A stretch of 21,631 bases of DNA from Clostridia bacterium (lineage in GTDB: Bacteria; Bacillota; Clostridia; Christensenellales; Borkfalkiaceae). Under the pieces are notes generated by a model. It saw nothing but the letters and a program-made list of their open reading frames with translations, searched no databases and was not told the origin of the DNA. The translations under genes were made by a program, and so were the position numbers. Location of the stretch: positions 1-21,631 of the forward strand of contig JAFOHH010000010.1 in the NCBI GenBank assembly GCA_017421905.1, read 5' to 3'. Shown piece after piece: positions 7,610-15,412 of the stretch; position 1 is the stretch's first letter; each line of letters opens with the position of its first letter.

Positions 7610-8467
7610 ATGTCTGAATGTACACACGATTGCTCCACTTGTTCTTCTAATTGTAAGGACAGACAACCCCAAAGCATGATCAAACGCCCCGGCAGCCTTT
7701 CCAAGGTAAAAAAGGTCATTGCTATCGTCAGCGGTAAAGGCGGCGTAGGTAAATCCTTCGTTACGGCAACCTTGGCGGCGGCAACGGCAAAAAAGGGCTT
7801 GCAAACGGCAGTTATCGACGCCGATATCACCGGCCCCTCCATTCCTAAAATGTTCGGCATTACCGAAAAGGCTACGGGCAACGAATACGGCATCGTCCCC
7901 GCGCGCAGCAAGGGCGGCGTTGAAATCGTTTCCGCTAACATGTTTTTAGAAAACGAAAGCCAACCCGTTGTATGGCGCGGCCCCGTTATTGCGGGTATGG
8001 TAACGCAGTTTTGGACGGACGTTATTTGGAACGAGGTAGACTATATGTACGTGGATATGCCCCCGGGAACGGGCGACGTACCCCTCACCGTATTCCAATC
8101 CCTCCCCGTAGACGGCATCATCATCGTAACCTCCCCGCAAGAACTCGTTTCTATGATCGTTTCTAAAGCGGTAAACATGGCGCGTATGATGAATATCCCC
8201 GTGCTCGGCATCGTGGAAAATATGAGCTACGTCGAATGCCCCACCTGCAAGGATAAAATTTACCTTTACGGCAAGAGCGATGCGGAAAAAACGGCGCAAG
8301 AATTCGGCTTAAAGCTGCTCGCTCAGCTTCCCATCCGCCCCGAAAACGCCAAGCTTATCGATAAGGGCATGGTAGAAGATATCGATTCTTCTATGGTAGA
8401 AGACCTCTTTGACGTGGTATTTGCCGCACCCACCAAAAAGCATATTTACGAAGACGGAAAGGAATAA
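7610..8467 (+). CDS. mrp: Mrp/Nbp35-family Fe-S carrier P-loop ATPase
   Basis: This 285-residue cytosolic ATPase belongs to the Mrp/ApbC/Nbp35 family, which carries and transfers iron-sulfur clusters. The N-terminus has four cysteines (C4, C8, C11, C15), a clostridial Nbp35-like feature that may hold a further cluster. The deviant Walker A is SGKGGVGKS (41-49), MPPGTGD is the family switch motif, and the C-terminal CPTC (210-213) supplies the CxxC that bridges a cluster at the dimer interface. AAGAGG at 7595-7600 serves as ribosome binding site. It may be co-transcribed with nadE. The client proteins cannot be read here. Confidence 0.93.
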   Translation: MSECTHDCSTCSSNCKDRQPQSMIKRPGSLSKVKKVIAIVSGKGGVGKSFVTATLAAATAKKGLQTAVIDADITGPSIPKMFGITEKATGNEYGIVPARSKGGVEIVSANMFLENESQPVVWRGPVIAGMVTQFWTDVIWNEVDYMYVDMPPGTGDVPLTVFQSLPVDGIIIVTSPQELVSMIVSKAVNMARMMNIPVLGIVENMSYVECPTCKDKIYLYGKSDAEKTAQEFGLKLLAQLPIRPENAKLIDKGMVEDIDSSMVEDLFDVVFAAPTKKHIYEDGKE

Positions 8468-8479
8468 TATTCCTTTTTT
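8458..8479 (+). terminator. candidate weak terminator at the mrp stop codon
   Basis: AAAGGAA and TTCCTTT flank a TAATA loop that contains the mrp stop codon, and the T-run reaches 8479. The stem is AT-rich, so efficiency is doubtful. It sits where the nadE-mrp transcript should end before the SRP RNA promoter. Confidence 0.4.
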
Positions 8480-8555
8480 AGCATCCTTTTTGGTTAGAAA
8501 AGGGCGGCAAGCACACAAAGGCGATACAAACTTTTCTTCCCACCCCTAAAAACAG

Positions 8556-8584
8556 TTGCAAAAAAAACGGAAATAGGGTAAAAT
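8556..8584 (+). promoter_or_regulatory. sigma-A promoter of the SRP RNA gene
   Basis: TTGCAA (8556-8561) and TAAAAT (8579-8584) are separated by 17 bases, the optimal housekeeping spacing. The predicted start, about 8591-8593, coincides with the 5' end of the SRP RNA deduced from its terminal helix. Confidence 0.7.
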
Positions 8585-8592
8585 AACTATTA

Positions 8593-8856
8593 CCGTACTA
8601 GGTGGGGAGTTAGCGGTGCCCTGTATCTGCAATCCGCTGTAGCAGAGCCGAATGCCTCCCTCGGTCTTTCCGATGGGGCGCTGGTGTCGGTAAGGAACGT
8701 CGATCGTAAGGTCTTATGCAACGGGTTGCCGTGAACCGTGTCAGGACAGGGATGTAGCAGCACTAAGCGGAGAGATTCGTGTGCCATAAGGTAGCTTTAC
8801 GGGAGTCACCTGCCGAAGTTCCGGCCCGGTCGGGATTATCAACGGAGGACGTACGG
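8593..8856 (+). ncRNA. ffs: Signal recognition particle RNA, large Gram-positive type
   Basis: About 264 nt RNA of the co-translational protein-targeting particle, partner of Ffh. CCGTAC at 8593-8598 pairs with GTACGG at 8851-8856 to close the molecule. The Alu-domain end carries the conserved GCGGTGCCCTGTA, TGCAATCCGCT and GCCGAATGCCTCC blocks. The Ffh-binding domain IV carries GTGAACCGTGTCAGG and AGCAGCACTAAG, the two sides of the asymmetric loop. The apical stem is ACA/TGT closed by a GGGA tetraloop instead of the common GGAA. Ends are set from pairing, so they may be off by a few bases. Confidence 0.93.
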
Positions 8857-8870
8857 TGCTTTGCCTGTTC

Positions 8871-8888
8871 CGCCGCGTTACCGCGGCG
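8871..8888 (+). other. GC-rich hairpin after the SRP RNA
   Basis: CGCCGCG, a TTAC loop and CGCGGCG form a seven-bp stem 14 bases after the SRP RNA end. The next bases are A-rich rather than a T-run, so it may be an unusual terminator or simply the edge of the adjoining repeat array. Confidence 0.35.
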
Positions 8889-8984
8889 CAAAAATAAAAG
8901 CGTCTTACCGCGGCGCAACATAAACGTGAAATATCAGCGCAGCATAAACGCAAAAATCCGCGGCGCAAAAATAAAAGCGTTTTA
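8881..8984. repeat. degenerate tandem repeats between SRP RNA and the ileS leader
   Basis: Four units start at 8881, 8908, 8935 and 8958. The first and last (27 bp) differ by one base and share CCGCGGCGCAAAAATAAAAG; the middle two are diverged (GGCGCAACATAAACG, GCGCAGCATAAACGC). The GC-rich then A-rich build resembles the array before nadE. No coding region is supported between 8857 and the T-box leader. Confidence 0.8.
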
Positions 8985-9049
8985 TCTTGGCGCGCCCGTT
9001 TGGGCAGCTGCGGTTGTCGCAACAAAACTTCATAAAAAAAGGCGTTAAA

Positions 9050-9272
9050 GCGGGACAAGTCCGCTTGCAATCCTTTCTAGAGAGCGGCAGTTTGGTGCAA
9101 TGCCGTAAGGGGAGCAAGGCAGGGTATCACCCGATCAGCCTGCAATCCCAAGGGGGTAAATTCGCCCCTGTGTAAGAAAGCACGGAGTTGCGCTCCGTTA
9201 CAAAGCGCAAGCCGTTATTGCGGCATTTTGTGTAAAGGTGGTTCTTGTGTTCCTGCACAAGAACCTTTTTTT
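9050..9272 (+). promoter_or_regulatory. T-box leader of ileS, isoleucine-responsive
   Basis: This leader tests tRNA-Ile charging and decides whether transcription continues into ileS. Stem I features are visible: AGAGAG at 9079-9084, then a small stem CGGCA/TGCCG enclosing TTTGGTG. Two isoleucine ATC triplets, 9126-9128 and 9134-9136, are candidate specifiers, both followed by A as usual. A hairpin follows at 9151-9169 and a stable one (ACGGAG/CTCCGT) at 9182-9198. The T-box-like sequence AAAGGTGGTTCTTGTG (9234-9249) contains TGGT, which can pair with the ACCA end of uncharged tRNA-Ile. It lacks the usual ACCGCG. The 5' boundary is approximate. Confidence 0.85.
9240..9272 (+). terminator. T-box-controlled intrinsic terminator before ileS
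   Basis: A perfect 10-bp stem (9240-9249 with 9256-9265; GGTTCTTGTG against CACAAGAACC) around a six-base loop is followed by seven T. Its 5' strand includes most of the TGGT tRNA-acceptor bulge, so tRNA binding and termination are mutually exclusive. Confidence 0.9.
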
Positions 9273-9275
9273 ATA

Positions 9276-9289
9276 TCCCCGCAAGGGGA
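9276..9289 (+). other. hairpin with GCAA tetraloop between terminator and ileS RBS
   Basis: TCCCC, a GCAA loop and GGGGA form a five-bp stem just after the T-run, about 32 bases ahead of the ileS AGGAGG. It would form only in read-through mRNA and could stabilise its 5' end. Confidence 0.4.
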
Positions 9290-9333
9290 AAGCACTACAA
9301 AACTTCTACGAAAACACTTATAGGAGGAAGGGT

Positions 9334-12300
9334 ATGTATAAAAAGGTAGATACCGGTATGAACTTTCTCGATCGCGAAAAGGAAGTGATCGAATTTTGGA
9401 AAGAGAACGGCGTGTTTGAAAAGAGCATCGAGCAAACCGAAGGGGGAGAGGAATTCAGCTTTTACGACGGACCTCCCACCGCAAACGGCAAGCCGCATAT
9501 CGGCCATATTTTAACCCGCGTTATGAAGGATATCATTCCGCGCTATCAAACGATGAAGGGCAAGCACGTTCTCCGCAAGGCTGGCTGGGATACGCACGGC
9601 CTCCCCGTAGAGCTGGAAGTGGAAAAATCGCTTGGCTTAGACGGCAAAAAGGAAATTGAAACGTACGGTATCGAGCCCTTTATCGGCAAGTGTAAGGAAA
9701 GCGTTTGGAAATACCAAAGCGAATGGGAAAAGATGTCCGACCGCGTTGGTTACTGGGTAGATATGGATCACCCCTACGTTACCTACAACGATAATTATAT
9801 CGAATCGGAATGGTGGGCAATTAAAGAAATTTGGAAGAAAGGTCTTTTATACAAAGGCCATAAAATCGTGCCTTACTGCCCCCGTTGCGGTACGGCGCTC
9901 GCCTCGCACGAGGTTGCCCAAGGCTATAAGGACGTAAAGGAAAAATCGGTATTCGTTAAGTTTAAGGTAGTAGATAGAGAAAATACCTACTTCCTCGCTT
10001 GGACGACCACGCCGTGGACGCTTCCTTCTAACGTTGCCCTTTGTATGAACGCGAAAGAGGATTATAGCGAAATCGTTTCTGGCGGCGTGCATTACATTAT
10101 GGCAAAAGCCCTCGTTTCCACCCTGTTTGAAGAATACGAGGAAATTTCCGTTAAAAAGGGTAAGGAATACGAATACACCGCTTACGAACCCCTCTTTACC
10201 TACGCACTTGGTTCGTTTAAGGAAAAGGCGTACTACGTTACCTGCGACGATTACGTAACCCTTACCGATGGTACGGGTATCGTTCACATCGCTCCCGCCT
10301 TTGGTGAGGACGACGCCAAGGTTGGCAGAAAGTACGAGCTCCCCTTCGTTCAGCTTATCGACGAACGCGGCTGCTTTAAGGCAGAAGCCGGCGAATACCA
10401 AGGCATTTTCGCAAAAGACGCCGATAAATTTATTATTCACGAATTAAAGCAAACGGGCAAGCTGTTTAAAGAAGCCCTTTACGAGCACAGCTACCCCTTC
10501 TGCTGGCGTTGCGATACCCCCCTCCTCTACTATGCACGCCACAGCTGGTTTATCCGCGTTACCGCCGTTAAGGATCAGCTTATTGCCTCCAACAACTCGG
10601 TAAACTGGATGCCCGAAACCATTAAAACGGGCCGTATGGGCAACTTCCTCGAAAACGTTATCGACTGGGGCTTATCGCGCGAGCGTTACTGGGGTACGCC
10701 CCTTCCCGTATGGGTTTGCGCCGATTGTGGCGAAATCCACGTAATCGGCAGCAAGGAAGAGCTGCGCGAGCGTTGCGGCGTTACGGGCGATATCGAATTG
10801 CACCGCCCCTACCTCGATAATCTCACGATGAAGTGCGAAAAGTGCGGCGGCGAAATGAAGCGCGTGCCCGAGGTTATCGACTGCTGGTTCGATAGCGGTT
10901 CTATGCCTTTTGCGCAGTACCACTACCCGTTTGAAAATCACGATTTATTCCACCAAACGTTCCCTGCCGATTTCATTAGCGAAGCGGTAGACCAAACGCG
11001 CGGCTGGTTCTATACCTTGCTTACGATTTCCACCCTGCTTTTTGGTAAAGCACCCTTTAAAAACTGTATCGTTCTCGGCCACGTAAACGATAAAAACGGT
11101 ATTAAAATGAGTAAGCACAAGGGCAACGTAGTCGATCCTTGGTCTATTTTAGATAAGCAAGGAGCAGATGCCGTTCGCTGGTACTTCTATACCGGTTCCA
11201 GCCCGTGGTTGCCCTCCCGTTTCTACGAAGAAGCGGTTAGCGAGGGTCAGCGCAAATTCATGGGCACGCTGTGGAATACTTACGCGTTCTTCGTGCTTTA
11301 CGCCGATATCGACGGCTACGATCCTACCAAATATAATTTAAAAGATTGCAAGCTTACCAAAATGGACCGCTGGGTGCTTTCCAAGCTGAACTCGCTTGTA
11401 AAAATGGTAGACGAAAGCCTTGCAAACTATACCATTACCGAAAGTGCGCGTGCCATTCAAGACTTTACCGACGAGCTTTCCAACTGGTACGTTCGCCGCG
11501 GTAGAGAACGTTACTGGGGCAAGGGTATGACGGAGGATAAGGCGGCGGCTTATACCACCCTTTATACCGTTCTTACTACCCTTTCCAAACTGCTTGCACC
11601 CTACACGCCCTTTATGGCAGAATCCATTTACCGCAACCTCGTGCCTAATTTCGATGCAACCGCTCCCGTTTCGGTACATCTTTGCTCCTTCCCCGTAGCG
11701 GACGAAACGCTTATCAACAAGGCGCTGGAAAAGGAAATGGAAGAAACGTTGGAAATCGTCGTTCTTGGCAGAGCGGCAAGAAACGCAAGCAACATCAAAA
11801 ACCGTCAACCCCTTTCCGCCCTCACCGTTTGTACGGAACGTAACATCGTTATCACCGACGAAACGGCGGAAATTTTAAAGGACGAGCTCAACGTGAAAAA
11901 CGTGCTTTCGGGCGCATCCGCAACCGACTTTATTTCTTACGAGCTCAAGCCGCAATTAAAAACGCTCGGCCCGAAATACGGTAAAAAGCTGGGCGAAATC
12001 CGCAACTTCCTTTCTTCTTGCAACGGCAAAGAAGTGGTAGAAGGCGTGGAAAATAGCGGCGTTTATACGGTAAACCTCGGCGGCGAGGACGTTTCCTTTA
12101 CCAAGGAAGATCTCCTCATCACCATCAAGAGCAAGGAAGGCTACGCATCTGCAAGCGACCGCGGTATTACCGTCGTTCTTTCTACCGAGCTCACCGACGA
12201 CTTGATTGCAGAAGGCTACGCAAGAGAGTTGATCAGTAAAATTCAAACCCTCCGTAAAGAGGCAGGCTTTGAGGTTACCGACCGCATTAGCGTAAACCTC

Positions 12301-12462
12301 GTAATTGCCGATGCAAAAACGGCGGAAATTATCGAGGGAAGAAAGGAAGAGGTCGCCAAAGCCGTTCTCGCCCTTTCTTATGGCCAAGCAGAAGGCGGCT
12401 ATCAAAAGGAAATTGACGTAAACGGCGCGCCCGTTACCGTAACCGTAAAAAAGGTGGACTAA
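9334..12462 (+). CDS. ileS: Isoleucyl-tRNA synthetase, long (IleRS2-like) form
   Basis: This 1042-residue class I synthetase charges tRNA-Ile. The ATG at 9334 is chosen because AGGAGG (9322-9327) lies six bases upstream and MNFLDREKEVIEFWKENG then starts the family; an in-frame GTG at 9238 falls inside the T-box terminator and is rejected. HIGH is at residues 55-58 and the KMSKS loop reads KMSKH (591-595). CxxC pairs occur at 182/185 and 390/393, and further ones (CADCG, CEKCGG) lie in the middle of the protein; some are likely zinc ligands. The editing domain and a long C-terminal extension are present. WEKMSDRVGYWVD, VELEVEK and KMSKHKGN resemble the eukaryote-like type rather than the E. 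coli type. Regulated by the T-box upstream. The next gene begins one base after the stop. Confidence 0.96.
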   Translation: MYKKVDTGMNFLDREKEVIEFWKENGVFEKSIEQTEGGEEFSFYDGPPTANGKPHIGHILTRVMKDIIPRYQTMKGKHVLRKAGWDTHGLPVELEVEKSLGLDGKKEIETYGIEPFIGKCKESVWKYQSEWEKMSDRVGYWVDMDHPYVTYNDNYIESEWWAIKEIWKKGLLYKGHKIVPYCPRCGTALASHEVAQGYKDVKEKSVFVKFKVVDRENTYFLAWTTTPWTLPSNVALCMNAKEDYSEIVSGGVHYIMAKALVSTLFEEYEEISVKKGKEYEYTAYEPLFTYALGSFKEKAYYVTCDDYVTLTDGTGIVHIAPAFGEDDAKVGRKYELPFVQLIDERGCFKAEAGEYQGIFAKDADKFIIHELKQTGKLFKEALYEHSYPFCWRCDTPLLYYARHSWFIRVTAVKDQLIASNNSVNWMPETIKTGRMGNFLENVIDWGLSRERYWGTPLPVWVCADCGEIHVIGSKEELRERCGVTGDIELHRPYLDNLTMKCEKCGGEMKRVPEVIDCWFDSGSMPFAQYHYPFENHDLFHQTFPADFISEAVDQTRGWFYTLLTISTLLFGKAPFKNCIVLGHVNDKNGIKMSKHKGNVVDPWSILDKQGADAVRWYFYTGSSPWLPSRFYEEAVSEGQRKFMGTLWNTYAFFVLYADIDGYDPTKYNLKDCKLTKMDRWVLSKLNSLVKMVDESLANYTITESARAIQDFTDELSNWYVRRGRERYWGKGMTEDKAAAYTTLYTVLTTLSKLLAPYTPFMAESIYRNLVPNFDATAPVSVHLCSFPVADETLINKALEKEMEETLEIVVLGRAARNASNIKNRQPLSALTVCTERNIVITDETAEILKDELNVKNVLSGASATDFISYELKPQLKTLGPKYGKKLGEIRNFLSSCNGKEVVEGVENSGVYTVNLGGEDVSFTKEDLLITIKSKEGYASASDRGITVVLSTELTDDLIAEGYARELISKIQTLRKEAGFEVTDRISVNLVIADAKTAEIIEGRKEEVAKAVLALSYGQAEGGYQKEIDVNGAPVTVTVKKVD

Positions 12463-12463
12463 T

Positions 12464-13333
12464 ATGCGCGCAGCCAGCAACTGGAAGGATTATTCGGTCA
12501 TTGCCACGGGCGACGGCTATAAGCTGGAGCGTTGGAAAAACGTAATTCTGCTCCGTCCCGATCCGCAGGTTATTTGGCCGGCGAAGTTCGATTTAAAAAC
12601 CTATCCTGGACTCAACGCTTATTACGAGCGGAGCGAAAGCGGCGGCGGCAGATGGCACAATTTGCGCCCCTTTCCTGCCGAATGGGAGGTTTCCTATAAA
12701 GCCCTGCGCTTTAAAATAAAGCCTATGGGCTTTAAGCATACGGGGCTATTTCCCGAGCAAGCCGCCAACTGGGACGTCATGCAAAAATTAATCGAACGCC
12801 GCATAGAACAGGGCAAGGAAGTATCCGTACTCAACCTGTTTGCCTACACGGGCGGCGCAACGGTTGCCTGCAGCAAAGCAGGCGCAAAGGTTTGCCACGT
12901 AGACGCGGCTAAAAATATGGTAGAGCGCGCAGGGGAAAACGTCCGTCTTTCGGGCGTGCCCGAGGGAAGAGTGCGTTATATCGTAGACGACTGCTTTAAG
13001 TTCGTTCAGCGCGAAATTAGAAGAGGGCATAAGTACGACGCTATTATTATGGACCCCCCGTCCTACGGCAGAGGCCCTAACGGCGAAACCTGGAAAATAG
13101 AAAGCGGACTTTATGACCTCGTTACCTTGTGCCGCGGCGTGCTGTCCGAAGATCCCTTGTTTTTCCTTATCAACAGCTACACCACGGGCTTACAGCCCCA
13201 AGTTCTTTCCAATATTTTAACGCTTGCTTTAGAGGGAATTCCCGGAAAAATAGAAGCGTACGAGGTTGGTCTTCCCACCGAAGAAGGAATCGTTTTGCCT
13301 TGCGGGGCAGGAGGAATGTTTTACAATGAATAA
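12464..13333 (+). CDS. Class I SAM-dependent methyltransferase, RlmI-like (no PUA domain)
   Basis: This 289-residue protein has the catalytic region of the RlmI/YccW family of rRNA cytosine-C5 methyltransferases. N124-LFAYTGG-131 is the SAM-binding loop, CHVDAAKNMVERAGEN is the next strand and helix, and MDPPSYGRGP (D197-P-P-S) is the catalytic-side motif IV. The N-terminal PUA domain of E. coli RlmI is absent, and no cysteine lies next to the DPPS motif, so the target base is uncertain. The start codon follows the ileS stop by one base, implying coupling, and the 3' end overlaps the pseudouridine synthase by eight bases. Together they look like an RNA-modification pair carried on the ileS transcript. 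Confidence 0.85.
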   Translation: MRAASNWKDYSVIATGDGYKLERWKNVILLRPDPQVIWPAKFDLKTYPGLNAYYERSESGGGRWHNLRPFPAEWEVSYKALRFKIKPMGFKHTGLFPEQAANWDVMQKLIERRIEQGKEVSVLNLFAYTGGATVACSKAGAKVCHVDAAKNMVERAGENVRLSGVPEGRVRYIVDDCFKFVQREIRRGHKYDAIIMDPPSYGRGPNGETWKIESGLYDLVTLCRGVLSEDPLFFLINSYTTGLQPQVLSNILTLALEGIPGKIEAYEVGLPTEEGIVLPCGAGGMFYNE

Positions 13334-14033
13334 AGAAGATTTGGTCATTTTACACGAGGATAATCACGTTATCGTGGTAGAAAAACCGCAAAATATGCCT
13401 TCCTGCGAGGACGAATCCAAAGATCAGGACTTATTAAACGTAGTTAAGACCTATCTAAAGGAAACGTACAACAAGCCAGGCGATGCGTTCGTTGGCTTGG
13501 TACACCGTTTAGACCGTCCCACGGGCGGCATTATGGTATTTGCCAAAACCTCCAAGGCGGCATCTCGTCTGTCCGAGCAACTGTGGGGCGGCGACTTTGA
13601 AAAGAAGTACTTAACCGTTTTGGTCGGCACGCCCAAAAAGGAAAAGGCCGTTCTTACCAACTATTTAAAAAAGAACGCCGTAACCAACCAAGTATACCTT
13701 GCCTCGGAAACGACGGAGGGCGCTAAAAAGGCAGAGCTTGCTTACCGCACGTTAGAAGAAAAGGGCGGCTATACCTTAACCGAAGTAACCCTTCACACGG
13801 GCAGAAGTCATCAAATCCGCGTGCAAATGGCAGGCATCGGCAACCCCGTATTCGGCGACGTAAAATACGGCGGCGAAAAGGCGGTAAAGGGCAACCTTGC
13901 CCTCTATGCGTATTCGCTGAAATTTACCCACCCCGTTACCAAAGAACGCTTGGTATTTTTATCCGAGCCTCCCAAGGAGCTCATTCCTTGGAAAGCGTTC
14001 GACGTAACCAAATACGTTACCATTTTAAAGTAA
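13326..14033 (+). CDS. RluA-family RNA pseudouridine synthase
   Basis: This 235-residue enzyme isomerises uridine to pseudouridine in rRNA or tRNA. HRLDRPTGG contains catalytic D63; FEKKYLTVLVG and TGRSHQIRVQMA are the other conserved family blocks. It lacks an N-terminal S4 domain, as in the short RluA-type members. The ATG at 13326 is chosen because AGGAGG (13309-13314) lies 11 bases upstream and the protein then begins at the first conserved strand (VILHEDNHVIVVEKP); longer in-frame starts run into the methyltransferase gene. The start overlaps the methyltransferase stop by eight bases. A strong terminator lies about 100 bases downstream. The modified position cannot be told from sequence. 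Confidence 0.9.
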   Translation: MNKEDLVILHEDNHVIVVEKPQNMPSCEDESKDQDLLNVVKTYLKETYNKPGDAFVGLVHRLDRPTGGIMVFAKTSKAASRLSEQLWGGDFEKKYLTVLVGTPKKEKAVLTNYLKKNAVTNQVYLASETTEGAKKAELAYRTLEEKGGYTLTEVTLHTGRSHQIRVQMAGIGNPVFGDVKYGGEKAVKGNLALYAYSLKFTHPVTKERLVFLSEPPKELIPWKAFDVTKYVTILK

Positions 14034-14132
14034 CCTTCCGTTCCTCTTTTGGCTTTTTGCTCCCAAGCGCGTTGCGCCGCACCTGCAATTACTGCGCCGA
14101 AAGAAGAGGCTATCAACCGAATAAAAGAATAA

Positions 14133-14160
14133 GCAGAGGGCGTTTGCCCTCTGCTTTTTT
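14133..14160 (+). terminator. strong intrinsic terminator of the ileS operon
   Basis: AGCAGAGGGC, a GTTT loop and GCCCTCTGCT form a perfect ten-bp stem ending in five T (14156-14160). The rest of the spacer 14034-14327 holds no gene I can support; after the terminator it is strongly AT-rich and holds a candidate promoter. Confidence 0.93.
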
Positions 14161-14214
14161 GTAAAAAGGAAAAATTTTCAAAAAAAATTTATACAAAAAA
14201 AAGGGTTTTTCCTC

Positions 14215-14252
14215 TTGAATTGAGAATAATTAAATAGAAAAAGGCGTATAAT
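14215..14252 (+). promoter_or_regulatory. candidate promoter of the dgt-dnaG-rpoD operon
   Basis: A consensus TATAAT lies at 14247-14252 in AT-rich DNA between the upstream terminator and dgt. The nearest -35-like boxes (TTGAAT 14215-14220, TTGAGA 14220-14225) are 26 and 21 bases away, too far for ideal sigma-A spacing, so only the -10 is well supported. Confidence 0.4.
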
Positions 14253-14357
14253 ATCCTTTTTGGGCAAAAACAATATTAATTTCGCAAAAAACCGCTCAAA
14301 ATAGGGCAAAACCACCCCGAAAACGATTTGCTTTTTTATAGCAAAGGAGGGCGCAAA

Positions 14358-15353
14358 ATGAAAGAAATTACCTATCAAATAGAAAACACCTTTCTTTCTC
14401 CGTTCGCGGTAAAATCCGAGCAAACGCGCGGGCGCGCACGAGAGGAAACTCCCTGCCCCATGCGCACCGATTTTCAGCGCGATAGAGATCGCATCATCCA
14501 CTCAAAAGCCTTTCGCCGCTTAAAAAACAAAACGCAGGTGTTTTTATCGCCGGAGGGCGACCACTTCCGCACCCGCCTTTCCCACACGCTCGACGTATCG
14601 CAAATTGCGCGCTCCATTGCGCGTAGCCTGCGCTTAAACGAAGATTTAACGGAGGCAATTTCCCTTGGGCACGACCTAGGGCATACCCCCTTTGGCCATA
14701 GCGGAGAACGCGTGTTAAATCGCCTTTCGGGCGGCGCGTTTTCGCATGCCGAGCAGTCCGTCCGCGTGGTGGACAAGCTGGAAAAAAACGGCGCGGGCTT
14801 AAACCTCACCTTTGAGGTGCGCGACGGTATTTTGCACCACCAAAAAAGCGGCACGCCTGCCACGCTAGAGGGCAAAGCCGTTTCCTTTGCAGACCGCATC
14901 GCCTACTTAAACCACGATATCGACGACGCTATTCGTGCAGGCATCATCAAGCGCAGCGATTTACCCGCCTCTACCTTTAAGGTGCTGGGAGAAAGCTCTT
15001 CTGCCCGCATTAACAGTATGATTTGGGCAATTTACCGCGTTTCCGAGGGGAAACCCATTGTAGAAATGGAACAAGAAGTGCTTTGCGCTATGGACGAATT
15101 GCGCGACTTTATGTTCCGCTCCGTATACATAACCCCCGCCTCTATGGCAGAGGAAGAAAAAGCCAACCGTATGCTGGAGGCAATGTTCAATTACTTCCGC
15201 GCTGCGCCCGAAAAGCTCCCTCCCTTTTTCTACGAAATCGCCAAGGAGGAGGGCGAAACCAGAGCCATTTGCGACTACCTTTCCAGCATGAGCGACCGCT
15301 ACGCCGAATACGTATTTTCCTCGCTCTTTATCCCCAAAAGCTGGTCGCTGTAA
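14358..15353 (+). CDS. dgt: Deoxyguanosinetriphosphate triphosphohydrolase-like HD protein
   Basis: This 331-residue HD-domain phosphohydrolase of the dGTPase family cleaves dNTPs to deoxynucleoside and triphosphate. The DRDRIIHSKAFRRLKNKTQVF opening, RLSHTLDVSQIARSIAR, GHDLGHTPFGHSGE (H105-D106 and H109) and ADRIAYLNHDIDDAI give the full metal-binding set. Length is typical of the clostridial short form. The ATG at 14358 follows AAGGAGG (14344-14350) by seven bases; an in-frame ATG at 14328 has no comparable site. It is first in the macromolecular-synthesis operon, 59 bases before dnaG, which fits a role in adjusting dNTP pools. The exact nucleotide specificity is not visible. Confidence 0.93.
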   Translation: MKEITYQIENTFLSPFAVKSEQTRGRAREETPCPMRTDFQRDRDRIIHSKAFRRLKNKTQVFLSPEGDHFRTRLSHTLDVSQIARSIARSLRLNEDLTEAISLGHDLGHTPFGHSGERVLNRLSGGAFSHAEQSVRVVDKLEKNGAGLNLTFEVRDGILHHQKSGTPATLEGKAVSFADRIAYLNHDIDDAIRAGIIKRSDLPASTFKVLGESSSARINSMIWAIYRVSEGKPIVEMEQEVLCAMDELRDFMFRSVYITPASMAEEEKANRMLEAMFNYFRAAPEKLPPFFYEIAKEEGETRAICDYLSSMSDRYAEYVFSSLFIPKSWSL

Positions 15354-15412
15354 CGCGTAGGGGCTTGCGCAGCCTACTAAACTAACCAAAATATCACTTT
15401 TAGGAGAAAACC

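Noticed and set aside
8593..8856. Cobalamin or other riboswitch
   Set aside because: The conserved blocks (GTGAACCGTGTCAGG, AGCAGCACTAAG, GCGGTGCCCTGTA) are those of SRP RNA, and the terminal helix closes as expected.
8590..9175. Several frames of 60 to 109 codons on both strands
   Set aside because: They lie on the SRP RNA, the repeat array and the T-box leader; the RNA features explain the sequence.
9238..9333. N-terminal extension of IleRS from GTG 9238
   Set aside because: It would be translated from the T-box terminator; the AGGAGG-preceded ATG at 9334 gives the normal family start.
14034..14132. Possible tRNA or small RNA upstream of the terminator at 14133
   Set aside because: No cloverleaf, T-loop or CCA end; only a weak long-range CCTCTT/AAGAGG pairing.
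15354..15385. Imperfect hairpin GTAG...CTAC after dgt as a terminator
   Set aside because: Short bulged stem without T-run, and the operon clearly continues into dnaG.
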